A DNA stretch of 64,000 nt from Cottoperca gobio (Eukaryota > Chordata > Actinopteri > Perciformes > Bovichtidae): the NCBI RefSeq assembly GCF_900634415.1, contig NC_041375.1:21333541-21397540 (forward strand), read 5' to 3'. The position numbers were made by a program, and so were the translations under genes. This document shows, piece after piece, positions 13,201 through 35,055 of the stretch. Within the stretch, counting starts at the first letter, position 1. Each line of letters starts with the position of its first letter. Under the pieces are notes generated by a model, which saw nothing but the letters and a program-made list of their open reading frames with translations, was not told the DNA's origin and searched no databases.

Positions 13201-15376
13201 TTTTCTGATTTCCTACCGTCTTGTCATGTTTTGATTCTCAATTGGCTTATAACATATTTTCTGTGTTTCCGTGTCTATGTTATAAGTCGTCGACCTTGAC
13301 CTTAGTGATGCGTTTGAATCGCAGTACCTGTGCGTGTACAAAGTCATGTTACAGCCTCTCTGACCTCCAAATATTGGGAACACAGTCTGACTAATCTGGC
13401 GGATGAAAGTGCTCAATTTTGACATTTGATATATCTTTTTTAATATTTTAAGGCAGAATATCACCAGTTCATGTATTTTTTAACATGTAGGCTGTAAAGA
13501 TATGTCTTCAGTTATTTGTTCTGAAATCTGCATGCGACTGCGTGCTGGAGTTAATTCAGTTGCTGAATGGAGCAATATGATAGGCCTCCTCTAATCCATT
13601 TGTGCCCTTTTTCCTCTCTCTCTCACACACACACACACTCACACACACACTCACACACATGGCTGCAGCTGAAGGGAATCCTGTTTTATTTATGAGATGT
13701 ATAGCTCAGAGTGCCACCGGGATCTCATGAGAATCCAAGACTGCACACAAACGGTATTTGGCCTGTGGAGACTCTTCTTTCTTTCTTCCTTTCTCACACA
13801 AACAATCGTATACACTTGCTGCGGGACATTCATTTACCGTATCTGCTGTTCTGGCTTGGCAGAACTACAGTTGTCTGAGTGTGACCTCGGCCTTCCTCTG
13901 CGGCGCATGGAAAGCTGCCGGCAGATGCTTGCTGAATGTGGTGCTTTAGTGTTTTATGTGGCAGCAGTTCAGTGGAAGGAGTGATATCATCTGCATGTCA
14001 GAGAGGCAAGAAATGTCATCCTATGCTCAGGCCACACTAAATCACTTCGGCTGCATTCAATTGTATCGTAAAATGTCAAGCTAAGAAAACCATAAGCTCA
14101 GAGGATGAGAATAAGTATCTACATTATAAGCCGACCAGAGATGTAAACGATGGCATGGAGATAACATCATGTGTTAGCTTATGGGCAAAAAAAAGTTGTT
14201 CATATGATTCATAGAAAAAGTGTTCTTGCCCTTAATAGGGAGCATTTATCCAGGTAACATTTCCTTGTGTTGGACTTGCTGTTGGAATTTTGGCATTTAA
14301 CCCGAGAGGCTAAATTGGTAACAAAACTTCAACGTTTGCTGAAATGAAAGAGAAACTAAGGTCTTAACGCAGGTTACAAGTGGGACCTTAAAGCAGCTAT
14401 AATTGATATTTGTATTAACACTTGGGTCACTTGTAGTAGAGATGAAGCTACAGACAATTATCACCCACATCCACAGCTCCTCTTGCCTTCACAGAGCTTT
14501 ATATTAAGTTTCAGCTGTCGGCACAACAACTTTACTGTTTTTGTTTCAGTCATTGCTCTCATAGAGCTGTTTTTGAGCAATAAAACCCTCTGTACACTAC
14601 CTGAACAGCACCACACACAGTTAGCAACTAGCTGGAGAACATAGCAGGAGCGTTCAGCTGCTAAAGACACAGATATTTGATAGAGAGCAGAAACAAAGCT
14701 TAAATATTGGGCAATCATCAGATGGCCTGAAACACAACACCAAATGATGTGCTCCATAACTGCTGCATGTGCAAATAAGAACATGTTAAACTATTCCTTT
14801 AAACACTTTTTGTTTGATTCTGAAATGCCAGAATTTAAAATATGCTTCCAAGATTCATCTTTTAAGGGTTACTTATTATACTTATTCTCATAACCTTTGT
14901 CTACGGGCAGAGGTAGATCCACGTGTAGATGGAAATGAGATGTAGCTTTTACATATGTCGCTTCTGTGCCGACATACCGCTCTGCTCTCTCCGTGGCCCT
15001 CGCATCAACACAGGGTTATGTAACATAGACAAACAAACATGCGGGCTACCAAGCAGGATACCAGGAAGAGCTCTCTGCTCACATCCTCAGAAAGAGTTCC
15101 CATGTGTCTTGGAAAACCTGGATAAATTTAGACTGTCGTGGAAAATAACAGTCACTCATGGAAAAATAAATAGCATGGTAAATATGTCCCAGAAAAATAT
15201 TTTAATGATTCTCATCATCTCCATTTGAGATGCAGAATATCTCCTTGTGACTGTTAGAAAAACAGATCACATCGGATTTGCTGATTAACTCAAATTTCCA
15301 ATTTCTGCATCTTCAAAAAACACGAATATACTGAACCCTGAAGAAATGATTGCCCCCCCCCCCCCACTGCAACCAC

Positions 15377-15520
15377 TTTATTTTGGTAAAGAGTTTTTGA
15401 AAGATTAAATAATTGGCCGATGAGGCATTTTCAAACGTTTTATGGATAAACAAAATAATCACGAGAACAGCTGTCGGATGAATCGATAAAAGAACAAAAT
15501 GCTACTGGCGGTCCCGACTG
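15377..15520. repeat. Degenerate 'tagggctgcaac'-family element
   Basis: The run 'aagattaaataattggccga' to 'ggatgaatcgataaaagaac' carries the ATTAAT/ATCGAT-rich signature shared with the copies at 7924, 19559 and 20113. The ends are not clear. It is preceded by a poly-C tract at 15352-15365. Confidence 0.35.
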
Positions 15521-18500
15521 TTATCCATTGTTTCTTTGTCACTTGTAAGTTGTTTTATGGCTCCATCGTTATCGCTCATTTGGTCTACTTTTTAAACCAT
15601 CTCACCCTCAAGAGGTGTGAAACTAAAAGAGAATAAATGAAATCAACAGGTCGGCACGGCGTTGCACCAGTCTTTCTGTATTGCTCATGCTATATCCGTC
15701 TGTTCTCTTGGGTACCTCACCTGATCAAAGAGAATAATTCAGGTCCATAGCCAAGGGAGGTGTAGAGAGAAGACCGATGGAGCAGAAGGTACAAAGAGGA
15801 GGTAAAGCTCAAGCTGGGATTGAGTCAACAGTGCTTTGTGTTACTCGGAGAAGAAGTAAGAGAGTTTCGAAGGACTATTTTTGTACTGAGCTAAATTGCA
15901 CAACGCTTTCTTTTGCAACTCATCCCGAGAGTCGTTTTGAAATGAACTGGGCAACAAGTTTACTTCCTCCTACGGCATAGGGTCATCAGTTGTGGTACTG
16001 CCTGCACACTCATCACATATAAAGCAGAAAATGAATTAACTCTAATATGCAAATTGTGCACATATCCAATCGCACACAGTAGACACGGCTTGTTTAGTTT
16101 TCCTCCCATGTTACCTCATTAGGGTAAAATCCCTTCCCTACTATTTATTGCTTGCAGGGATCCTCACAGATACATGGTGATGTATATGATTGCCGAGTGT
16201 AGAGTTACACGTCTGGGAGTAAAACCCCTCACTAATGCTTTGTTTTTCTTTACTTCAGTCCTCATTTTAATCCATGCATATTCCAGAAAAAGACCAAAAC
16301 TGATGTCTGTGGCTTATCCAAAGTAACTAGGGCACCGTTTCTGGAAAGAGACGCCGCTGTTGAGTTTTTAAAATGTAATCTTTCAACAAACTAATCTTTA
16401 AAACTTGAACAAATGGAACCAAAGTATTTCTGCGTGGCTAGATACCACAAGGCAGTCAGGATGTATATGCTTCTGTGGTTTGAGTGAACTGACCCTTAAA
16501 TATAATCAGGATGACTTTGTGCATTTACCTTCCACTTAAAATGTTGGATCCATCAGTCAGGAAAGGAGCTGTCAGGGCTGTGAAGAGAGAGAGAGTAATG
16601 GGAGGCTCGCAGGAGTACAAGACAATTTGAAAGTAAAAACACAACGCTGCTGCTTCAGCATCCCTGGATGGGAGTTGTAAACAACACACTAGTTCATGAA
16701 AAGGAGCAAAACCGCATTAACTCGTTCACAGAAGCTTCCCTTTCATGCGTGTTGAAGATTGTTAGTGCATGCGCCCTCGATTGCTTCCACGCAGAGTGAC
16801 AAGAAGTTATGTGTTCTCCTTTTTATTGTAATGTTACATCTGTAGTACTGCAGTGCTGCTCTGCAGGGCTGGAGACCAGATGTTTGCAGGAGAGGAAGCT
16901 GTAGGTAAAAGATATTCTCAGTTCAACACTTAGGAGTAAATTAAGAAGGCACGGTTTGAATCTGACCCTGCAGTTGTCTAGCTCGCTTTCTTCTAATAAA
17001 GAAACAATTGTGCAAACCTATAGCACCGATATAGATCATTGTGCTTTGGGTGGAGAACCCCCTTACATCATCTACCCTACATACATCACCTGTTGTTGTT
17101 CGACCTCTTTTAAAGGTTATAAAGGTGACCAAACCAATAAGATACTTGAGTTTTAGTACCAATAAAAGCCCCTTTTTAATGGAAAACTTCTCAAATGCAT
17201 GTTTGATTTTGTTGAAAGAGCCATACGTTAACTTTGCACCCAGATAAAATACTTCAATACCCAGCACACCCAGCATAATCACTTTGCTGTAGCATAATGA
17301 GCACCATCATTGTGTCTCATTGTAAAAATGCATAATTAGCACATTATTTATAATTGCGACTAATTATCTTTTCCTAATTTCATGTGATCACTTCCTAATA
17401 CAGTCTCCTTTGGAAAAACAGAAAAATATGTTGACATTAATAACCTAATTTCCATATCATAATTGGAATCTTTTCAGACTAACAAGAAGTGGCTTGGACA
17501 GCTGCCGAGAGGCCTGGTTACTCACAATATTACTGCGTTTCTCATAACTCTGCTTGCAGATGTGAAATAAGTGTAGTCCTGTTATTCCTCACTTGTCTGA
17601 CTCGTGGTTATTAATTCATGAAGAGCATACAGCATCTTTTATACAACGGATGTATAATATCTGATCACGCCTTACATTCATAGCAAGTGTATCTTCTTAC
17701 TGCAGAGTGCTCCTGTTAGATTGCCTCTGGATTACTTAATTGACTGTATTGATTATACGGGAGTGTATGAACAGCTGAAATGCAGGGCTTGTTTTGCTGA
17801 GAGCCTTTATTTATTCTTCTCTCTGATTCCACAAGCTGATCACATTCAACAAAGTAAAGTTTCTAAGCTCGTAAGACACTGCAGTGTGAAAATGTTTCTT
17901 ACCTCCAACATGACATAGAGCATCTCTTGTTCTCTGCACAGCCTGCAGCACTTTCTCTGTTGGATGGTCTTGTTAAATTCACCCCCTGCTGCAGGTGTTG
18001 GAAGAAAACTACCAGCTAACTGTTGTGTTTCTCTCCATATTTTGGACAGGAAATAGATTTGCAAAGCTTGGTGAGAGAGAGAATACACCAAATGTACTCG
18101 GAGAAAACGTCCTTGGAGATCTGCCTTTTATGAGAGAAAAATAAATGCAAATGTGCAAACTGTAGTACAGTTGATCTTATAGCCACATCGTTGTTGTTTG
18201 ACCTGGAAGTGATCTGTTTTTCACACGCATATTTTATTTCTCTCTTAACTCCTGCCCTCCCTCTCCGTCAGACACAACATCACCTGCAGTGTTTCTCTGT
18301 CTCCTCCACTCGAGGGGAAACCAGCAGCATTGTACATCAAAGCTGTGTTCACTACATTTGCCCTGCTGTGGTTTACAGCGCTTGCCTTTTTGTTGTTGTG
18401 CCAGGGGACACGGACGCCTGACTGTCACATACAGAGTTAAAAATAGAGACAGTCTTTCCCATTCTACCAAAGCTGCAATAAAGGATGAAACAGATACAAG

Positions 18501-19558
18501 GAAATCTATGCTAATAGAGGATGGCTTGCAGCGGAGAGAGGTTGTGTAGAGAGGATTGGGTTATTAACCTCACGGAGAACAAGCTGCCCAGAGGCGACGT
18601 CTCATGTGTTTACAGTGCAGGGAGGTGTGCAAAGTGAACAAGCACCGCACTGTTGTGGAAGGAGGTAAAGTGGCCTTCAAGGATCAGAGAAAACAACCAA
18701 CAAGTTTGAAGTCGGCTGAAGAGAAAAGAGGAATATAGTAAGAAGTGCAGTGCCGTAGGGATTCAAAGTTGTTTTCATCTTTCTGTGCAATCATTACGAT
18801 GGAATAACAAATGAACATGATGCGGTGAGACCACTCTGTCCTAAACTAAGCAGATACTAATTAAAACTGCAACTCGTATAATGTGATCTCTCATAGATTA
18901 TGGATTGGAGGTTGATGCTTTAGTAGAAAACAATGCCTACCATCTGTCTACAGATAATGTGTAATGCAGGGATGCATTAACAGTGGTGCTGCACACACGT
19001 ATGCTGTCACACTACTGTCAAAATAAGGTGTTAAATGCATATTAGTATGTTATTCTCATGCAACACATGCATATGTTGGAACCAGGGACACTCCTGGAGG
19101 TCTACTTCTCTCATTTTCTCTTTGTGCAAGAGCCTCCATTCCCCATTTGCGTAGAATAGAACGTCAATCCTTTCCGAAGAATTGATCAGAAATCGAAGAG
19201 TGAAGGGATGTCAGTCAGATGTCAGTGAAAATGGGACCACCCAACGACTGTTGTCATGGAGACTCACTCAACAATGTTGGCTTTGCCCAGGAGAGGAGAG
19301 GGCTGAGGCAGTGACAGAAAATGAAAGCGACGCGTGAAAGATGGCTTGTAAAGAGACGACAGGGGAAGGAAGGGCCGGTTAAAGAAAGAAGGGAATTCCA
19401 CGTTTCTGTCATCGTGCATTTAGGCGAGTGACGATTTGAGGCATTTGTCTCTGGAAGAATGTGAACGTGCCGATCAACATGAGGGAACTAGTAACACTAC
19501 CACTTCTTCTTATACTTTAAAAAATATATGGTCTACACATTAGATGAACAAGAACCGG

Positions 19559-19735
19559 ATAGGGCTGCAACAAATCATTTTCCTTATCGATTTAATTGTC
19601 AATTTCTTTCTTGAATGATCTTTGGTCTGTACGATGGATGATGGATCCAGAACAACGTGCTAAAGCCCAAGGTCACACTTTCAAATGACTTGTTTGGCCA
19701 ATAGTTTATAAACCAAATGCATTAAATTTGGTATC
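19559..19735 (+). mobile_element. 'tagggctgcaac'-family element copy
   Basis: It begins 'atagggctgcaacaaatcat' and continues with 'ttatcgatttaattgtcaat', 'ctttggtctgta' and 'caaatgacttgtttggcc', which fits the internal text of the same small teleost element. The right inverted end was not found, so the copy is probably truncated. It has no coding capacity. Confidence 0.5.
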
Positions 19736-20112
19736 CCAAAGAAAAGCAACAAATCACTATTTGGATGTTGGAAGAGGGGTGTGTTCGACACTTTCTTGTC
19801 CAGCCCTACCTAGAGGCTCTAATGCTACAACATAAGAGTCTACTTGTCCTTGAGAAGGGATCAATACACTAACTAATACTCCCACATTATAACATGCCGG
19901 ATGTAATTTGGTGCTTTTGAGAAGTATTGTCCTCTGTGAAGTCAATAACTGTGCTGAACGTCAGGATGCAGCTCAGCTCACGAGACTCGTGAGAACAATC
20001 CGGTGTTTCTGTGCCAGAGCAGCAAGAATCTAAAATACAACTTCATCTGAAGTCTCCGTTTGAATGGCTGTCGGCACCTTAAATGGATCAAGGAGCTTGG
20101 TAGTGTATGCGA

Positions 20113-20265
20113 TAGGGCTGGGATATCGATTAGTCCGATGGTTATTTTCTAGATTAATCGCTCAGTTTATAACATTATCAAGAAAATCTCCATGTTTGAG
20201 AAACTGAAACAACATTTTCTTCAGATTGTCTGTAACAATGTAATATAGAGCTGGACTTTTATATC
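20113..20265 (+). mobile_element. 'tagggctg'-family element copy
   Basis: It begins 'atagggctgggatatcgatt' and continues with 'tctagattaatcgctcag'. It lies under 400 bp from the copy at 19559 in the same orientation. The right end is unclear. Confidence 0.4.
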
Positions 20266-20534
20266 GGTCCTACGTTGTGTTTGCTCTCTGGTTTAGATTG
20301 TGCTGCTCACCACGGTTTTTGAATGAGTTTGATAAAGAAGCCTCTTGTGTCTTCAGATGTGCAGTCATATGGCGGGGTGGTGATGGCAGCCCTGGCTCTG
20401 TCTGTGTGGTCCGAGTGTGCCTCCTTCTCAGACCTATTTTGGGCCGACAGCGGGAAACTCTTGGTGTTGTATTTGAGATGTCCTTGTTTGGCTTTTGGGC
20501 TTGTTTGATGGCAACCACCGACCTCATCACAGTG

Positions 20535-20680
<146 letters not shown>

Positions 20681-23600
20681 CATGTCATATACCACACCCT
20701 CAGTTCAGGGCCTGCGAGTTAAAGAAAGAACAGAATTCCACGTTTCTATCATCATCCATATCCAGTACCATAAAGAACAGCAGCAAAGTGTGTGTGTGTG
20801 TGTGCAACCGAGAGACGAAAGATTTATCGAATGTGTGTGACTGACAGATTGGGACTGTAAATGATTGCCCGTTTCACAATATAGCTGTCACTCTAAGTTC
20901 CTTTCTTTGTTTGTAACGGGGAACATTTGGCAGCAACAGCCGTGCATGTTGAAAACCTCTTTAACGGCATGTAAGAGGTAATTCTTCTCTGGCCTGGTTG
21001 TGTTGATGGAGACGAATCATTCTTTGAGAAAGACCATTAGACCTCTTTAAACCAGAGTCATGTCCACAGTGGCTGTTGCAGAGGGAGTGTGGCTTCCTCA
21101 TGTTTCAATCTGTTCAGTCCACTGCAAGTGCTTCAGACACTGATTGCCAGAAGGGAGTGAAGCAGTCCTCCTTCCTGTGAGAAGCAACTGGAGGAGGGGA
21201 GGTGGAAATGTCCCCCATTGGCTGAACGGTGTTTGTCTTTGACCCGAATGCCAAACACAGAAAGCTCTGCCAGACTTTCTTTTTTCTTTAAACATCCCCT
21301 CTTTTTTTATAATCCTCTTTTACTTTTCCTTTCTCTTTGTGTGGTGTTGAAAGAGCCTGTGAGCGTTCCCCCCCCCCCCCCTCAGTGAAGGGTGTTGTGA
21401 AGTGCTGGTGAAGCCCAGCTCAGCAGTCCGTCACTCATCTTTCCTCTTTTAACTCTCTCAGCAGAGGAATGGGGGGTCATGAGTACCATGAGCTCGCAGG
21501 CTTTCCTCCTTTTGTTCCAACCGTGTCCCTCCAAAATCTGTTTTGCTTTTGTGTGTGTGCGTGTGTGTGTGTGTGTGTTTATATCCTCTCTCGCAGGGAA
21601 AGTGTTTTTTGTTCAACCATCTGTCCGTTTGTTATAAATCAAGGAAACCGTGTTAGTGGCTCTGATTTTTTAAATGACGCACGTATCATCAAAACGTTCT
21701 GTTTATCCGAGCCAGTTTTCACCCACAGCTCAGTGAAGCACAAACCGTCGTAAACAAGGCTTTTGATGTGTGTAGCTCGTGGATGTCACTGGCATGTCAA
21801 GAGTGACGGCACGTTAGCGGGCTTTAGAAAGAGCAAATGGTATAGCTGCCTCTCTGACATGCGGGATTTTCCATTCAGAAGGATGGTTTTGATTTGAAGT
21901 GGCATTTACATCACACTGTCTAATGAGCAAGGTTGTCAAGGAGACAGAGACGTTTGTATCGCGGGCGAGGGGAGGCAAAGCGCCCGTGCTAGGGTGGGAT
22001 AATGTTTTTCTGCTAATTAACTTGGGGAATAAGTGGAAATAAATGACAGTAAGCTGGAACCATTGTGGAAGGTTGTTTTATGTAGTGAGATCACTTTATA
22101 GAGTTGCTTTCATACCCAACCAACTCTGAAATGTGTTTTGGTGGTTAAATAAAGATCAATGACGATTGTAAGTCATTTCAGCATTAATTCAAAAGCTAAA
22201 CTACTAATAAAATATTCATAATTTAGCCACAAATTGTCAAGAAAGCCATATTATTAGTGACCTTTTTATATCATCATAACACCAAATGTTTAAATATGTA
22301 AATGAGACATTATCTATGAATTCAGGAGAAATCTACAGATGCAAACAGACAAAGTGTTTGTATAATAAACACATGAGTGCTGGGACTTCCCCTGATCAAC
22401 CCGAGTTAAAACACACAATTTGAGAAGACCAATGAATGTCCTGTCGGATGACATCATAGTCTGTATGACTTTATGTTTCCCGTCCTTTTATAAAAAGTCA
22501 GCGTGATCGCGGACGATACTAAAAACACCTCGGGGCAGAACAATGTGAACTACAGGTGTGAGAGTGACTGGAAAGCCTTGGTTTAGCTTGACAGCAAGAA
22601 TCGTTGCTGCGTAGAGGAAGAGAATCCCAATCAAAGCCAGGAAATAATACCGCTGACATTTCTGGTCTGCTTTTATATTTCAATATCTCAAATGCGGTGA
22701 CGGTTCAATACCGTGGAGCATTTTCCCAACAGACATCATCAGGTTTGCTCATCCATCCGTCCTCACCGGGAGGGATAAAAGCAAAGGAAAGTAATAGCCT
22801 GGTCTAATCCAGCAGCTGAAGCCTGAGGCGGATAGATACCTCCTGTCTCCTGGAGGAGTTGACGTCATCTTGTCATAAATCTGCCCTTCCACTTGTATTT
22901 CCTGAGCTCTCAGAAGAATCGCGGCTGCTGCGTTACTTGTCTGGTCCTGCACGTTGACCCTTCCGCCGTCTTCCTTCTGGTGCCTTTTTTGCTGCGGCAG
23001 TAAAAGTTGTCACATAATGTAAAGTTGACTAACTTAACTTATGGTGAACTTGACTTAAACTCCCCTTGGCGTGTTGCACAACTCCCTCCTCCTCCTCCGC
23101 TGTCCCTGTCCCGGCCTGTGTAGAAATCCAGTTTGACAGCTTTAGTGACGGCAAGCAGAGGCACATTCACAAACGCAGAACAACCGTGCGAGCTGTTGCA
23201 CATGGATTGTTACTGCTTGTTGTAGAGATAGAAAGCCGTTATTAAGACAATCGCATGCAGTGACACACGAGCCTGATTTTGCTTGTGACTATAAGTGTAA
23301 GAATGTATTCAGCGAGGGCTGTGCTGTCTCTGTGGACGTGGCCTAATTGGAGTGGAATTGAATATCTTGGGTTGAAAAACCAGCCAACGCTTCTGAGTAC
23401 TCCCATTTGCATTTCATAAAAAGTAGCTAACACAGAAGATATCAATCTTTCCACCAGTAATGGAATCTTTTTATATGGTCTAATTTGTGCAGCTACACTT
23501 CTCATGAGTCATAATTCTCTTTTGTGGCTGCGCTTTATCTGTGCTCTGCCCTCTCATTAAAGAATAAAATGGAAATGACAACGTGCGTAAGGGAATATAC

Positions 23601-24399
23601 AACCCCCCCCCCCCCGCCGCCTGTATCTTAAATGTGTGCTGCTGTGTTCTTTTCCTTGTGTCTAGTCTGTGGAAAAATCTGTTTTTGTGCAAATATACTA
23701 AATATAGATAAACCCACAGGTTTCCTCTTACACAATTATCAATAGTGTCTTTTCCTTTCCACGGCTTGCAGGAGTTTTCATTCATTCGGAAACTCAGTTT
23801 ATGTTATAAATTACTTAACCAACCGCCATTATTATTATTATTAAACCGCTCAATACGCAGTCTCTATTATACATTAGTGTTGTAGAGGATATTAAAACGG
23901 TCAGTTTTGTCTCCTGGAGGGTGTTGCAGCCATAAATCACAGCATCAAACGATAGCTACTGATACAAATGATGATTAGATATGCAGCAGACAGTTTGATT
24001 TGATTATTCAGACCGCGCAATTGCCGAGACAAAAGCTTTACAACATGACTATTCGTTCTGTATCTGTTAATTCCCCCTTATCTCCAGAGAGCGCCTCTTT
24101 TCATCTGCCTCGTTTTTCCTTTATTTATTCCAGTGATCTTGTTTCCAGCTGCAGACTGTTAACTAGGCGGGGAGCTAAATATAAATCGAAATGTGCGCCT
24201 TTGTATCACAGAAACCAAATTACCTCAAACTTTGCTGATCCCTTCATGCATGTTCCTAAATACACAAGTTTCCCATTTGGCTGTAAACAGATTAATGTAG
24301 TTCTTCAGCAGTTGAGGTGGTCCAGCAAACTCGTGTCCACCTCACCTAAGGCCTGGGAAATAGAGCATGTAATCGCTCTCTGTCTGTCTCAAAAACTAA

Positions 24400-24401
<2 letters not shown>

Positions 24402-24472
<71 letters not shown>
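24402..24472 (+). repeat. (GT)n microsatellite
   Basis: A perfect GT run of about 35 units. It encodes only a CVCVCV artefact inside a 179-codon open frame. Confidence 0.98.
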
Positions 24473-24475
<3 letters not shown>

Positions 24476-24782
24476 AATGAGCACAGCAATTGATTTTGTG
24501 TTTGTGCTGCTCTATCAAAGAAGCCGTTTCAGAGTCTGAATTATAAATACTGTTACCGTCCTGAAAGCTGTCGGCCTCATCACGTCTCCAACAGTTGGTA
24601 TCTTCTCCAGTGGTGTGTTGTGGATGACGCTCCCTATCTTTTATTTTTTTCTAATTGTTACACAGAGGGATGATCATGGGGGTCAGCCATGCACAAGGAA
24701 TTATTAGTTTTAGTGCCAGTAAAGGCACCGAATATCATCGCAAACTTTAAACTCACATTCGGCTCGGTTATGTAACTTAGCT

Positions 24783-24885
24783 TTGTGATGGACTGGCGAC
24801 CTGTCCAGAGTGGATCCTGTTTGATGCCCAATGTGAGCTGCGATAAGCGGTTTAAAAACTGTGCATGGATGGATATGGATTAATT
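24783..24885 (+). repeat. LINE 3'-end relic
   Basis: The text 'gatggactggcgacctgtcc' through 'gctgcgataagcggttta' to 'atggatggatatgg' matches the 3' terminus of a very common fish non-LTR retrotransposon: the 'tggcgacctgtccagggtg' signature, then 'ataagcggtt' and an ATGG-repeat tail. Only the last 100 bp or so remain, as expected of a 5'-truncated insertion. Confidence 0.6.
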
Positions 24886-25269
24886 TGTAATCACTTGTCA
24901 CTTGTCACAGAAAAACTGAGGCACGCACATACACACACACACCTTGAAATCACTCTGTACACCAGAAAAAACACATTTACAGATGTTGTGTAATACGTCT
25001 TTTATGCAGTCTTGGATATTTCTGTGTTGAGTGTGTTTGCCTGTTTTTAAAATGTCAATTACCAAATGAATGTGGTCAGTATGTCTTAATTCATTCTTTA
25101 TTAATTCATTCAAATACCCATGATCAACCTATCTGCCCCCTAGTGGTCGTCTGAAGGCGTGACAATGTTTGTCTGAATCAGGATATGTCACTTTAGTTCA
25201 TCTTTACCCCTGTGATAAATTGTTCCTGAGTTACTCCTTGGCTCACGTCAGTCCTCTTCTTCTTCACAG

Positions 25270-25285
25270 GAGGACTCCATGAAAG
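25270..25285 (+). other. nck2: nck2 5' untranslated end of first coding exon
   Basis: The acceptor 'tcttcttcttcacag' ends at 25269, so 16 untranslated bases precede the nck2 start. They include an upstream ATG at 25279 in another frame, which opens a 24-codon frame that overlaps the true start and stops inside the coding exon. Confidence 0.75.
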
Positions 25286-32655
<7,370 letters not shown>

Positions 32656-34462
32656 TTCACACATCCTCACACCTACACTGGATCTCTCTCTCTCGCACAC
32701 ACTCTCTTCATGCACACATAATACTAATGCCACCCCCTAACTGTCTTAACTCAAGCCTTAGCTCTGGACCCTCTCGCTGTGGCGTCTGTACCTCATCCAG
32801 TTTCACCTGTCGCCCTCCGGTGGTGATCAGGTGAACTTTCTAGCTCTACGAACGAGCAGCTTAACCCCAAATCGGCGAGCACCGTGTCAGCAAATACCCA
32901 GCTACATCCTTCATGTGCGGCACAGTGCTCTGTGTCTCGGATGTGAGCGTGTGCAGTGACCACACCTGCTGCTGACAGAACGCCTGAGGCCTTGTTAGGG
33001 GTTGAGCTCTCCTTCTGATGTCATACATCATGTCCATTTACTACCACGCACATTGTAGATTACACCATTGCTCTTAATCCACACAGGACTCCATCCTCTG
33101 AGGGACCTTACCCGTCAAATTGCCGGCCATTGTTTTATTGTGTTCCTTTATTGTAAAAAGAAATGCTTGTTCCTGAGTTAACTTCTTTTTCTTTTTTTAA
33201 GATAATTTAAATCCCTCTGTGGAGGTTTGAATCGTTGCTCTTTCATGCAATGACTTCACAAAGTGACCAGAATCACTCTCTTGCCTTTTTCTCCTCATGT
33301 TCATCATTCCTCGACATGATTTCTCTCCCCATTTGAACTACTGTCTCCACAGTCATTAGTAGTGATGTTATTGAATATACATGATACAATACTTCCTGTA
33401 ATATTTCTAAAAGGCAGCGGTGGGGGGGGGGAGCATTAATGCAATAGGGGAGACTTCTGATTTCCTGTAGAGTTTGAATGTTTATCAATGTAACCAAATG
33501 TGCCACCCTGTACCCATAGAAGTGGCTCCAGGTCTGCACTGCACTCACCATTCATTCATAGATCTGTGCTCATGCTTTATATTGTGTCACATTGTTCTCC
33601 AGCACGTGTCTGTAGATCCAGTAGGACACTGACTGAAGAATAAGAAGCTTTTTGGTCACTACACTTGATCTGCTCCAGCGAACAGTTATAAAAGAGTATC
33701 TCTTCTGGTGTCAAAGTACATCTTTGTGAATCTTGCCATTTGCAAAGAATTGTGAGAAAAGTGTCATTTTACAAACAAAGACACACAAATGAGTGAAATA
33801 ATGAGCAAACTAAGAAGGGATTGCCCTGACCGCTACACCACAGGTCAACAAGTCATTTGGAAATACTTACTCATTCATGAAACTAGTCCAACAACAAACC
33901 TGAAAGGCAGAGCGAATGACAGTTTGCAAAACCCCGCCTCTGAACAGCGATGGTCCAATCATAGCTTAGCAACCGTAACTAGGCACAGCAGGTCTGTCAA
34001 CAGGAGAGAAAGAGTTCATGCAAGATCTAACGTTTGTGCTTTTATTTGCCTCTGGCTGAAGTCAAGGACGCACTCAAGGACAGAACAGGCGGCAAGACGG
34101 GAACTAAGGGGGCGTGGCTTAACAATAATAAGTCATCTTTACTGTAACCAAATATACTGTCATCTGGCTGATCATGAAACAATATTCTAGTCCTACCAAA
34201 CATTTTCCTCGTCTGTTTTCTTTCTCTTTGTGCATTTGTTTACCGATGGAAGTGTTGTTGATCACGGGGTCCTCAGCTTTTATATGATATATCTGAATGT
34301 TATTGAGCATTGTTATTTAATTCTTGTCTCCACTGTATGTATATATTCAAAAATAAGATGAGGTGCATATATGAATCGCTAAGATCAACCCATGGTACTG
34401 TATCACCGACGACGTGATGAGAATTTAAATACTTTTGTTCAATAAATTTTTGAAGAATACTA
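32656..34462 (+). other. nck2: nck2 3' untranslated region (probable)
   Basis: After the stop there is 1.8 kb without recognisable coding sequence until AATAAA at 34441-34446. A genomic A run follows at 34462. A poly-G run lies near 33422. The 133-codon frame at 33789-34190 lacks protein-like content and falls inside this interval. The exact cleavage site is inferred. Confidence 0.65.
34441..34446 (+). terminator. nck2: nck2 polyA signal AATAAA (candidate)
   Basis: This is the first canonical AATAAA that I see on the plus strand after the nck2 stop codon. It is followed within 20 bases by an A run that may mark the cleavage region. Confidence 0.6.
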
Positions 34463-35053
34463 AAAAAAAATCCTCGTGTTGAAATGATTGGTTGTGATCT
34501 TTACTGACCTGCTGGCCGATGCTTTTGCCCCCGTGTTACATTTTTACACCCTCGAAGACACCTCGACATGTAGACAGGAGGAGCCACAGATTAGGTTTAA
34601 TGGCCGACACCCCACCACCTGGGCAACAGCTGTCCAATCTGTCAGAAATAATCTGCTAATGTACAAACCACCCCTTTGCAAACGGCATTGAATGAATCAA
34701 ACCTGTTTTGCCCCTAGGGGAATTTATTATGCACAGAGCACAAAAGAATATCGAAACATCAACAATAGACGGGATTGCATATCTTTATATGAAAGTGTGG
34801 ACTGAAACACCTCAGGACCAAACTGCATGTACAGAAAGTCTTATTTAAATATTACATATTGTTGGTGATTATTAGACATCAGAGGAAAAAATATGTTTGA
34901 CCTTGCACCTTGACAGAAATGTGGATCGCAGTACCTTTAAATGTCCACACGGGGGCAGTGTTGGGCTTCCTGCATTGTTACCTGACAGCTGTTTATTTTC
35001 AATATCCACATTCAGAGCATTCAAGATATATTGACTAAATCAATTTATTTTGT

Positions 35054-35055
<2 letters not shown>

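Noticed and set aside
24000..24539. 179-codon frame upstream of nck2
   Set aside because: A CVCVCV run from the (GT)n tract keeps it open; the first part has no family resemblance and no exon signals.
33789..34190. 133-codon plus-strand frame after nck2
   Set aside because: It lies in the probable nck2 3' UTR, has no recognisable domain and no splice signals.
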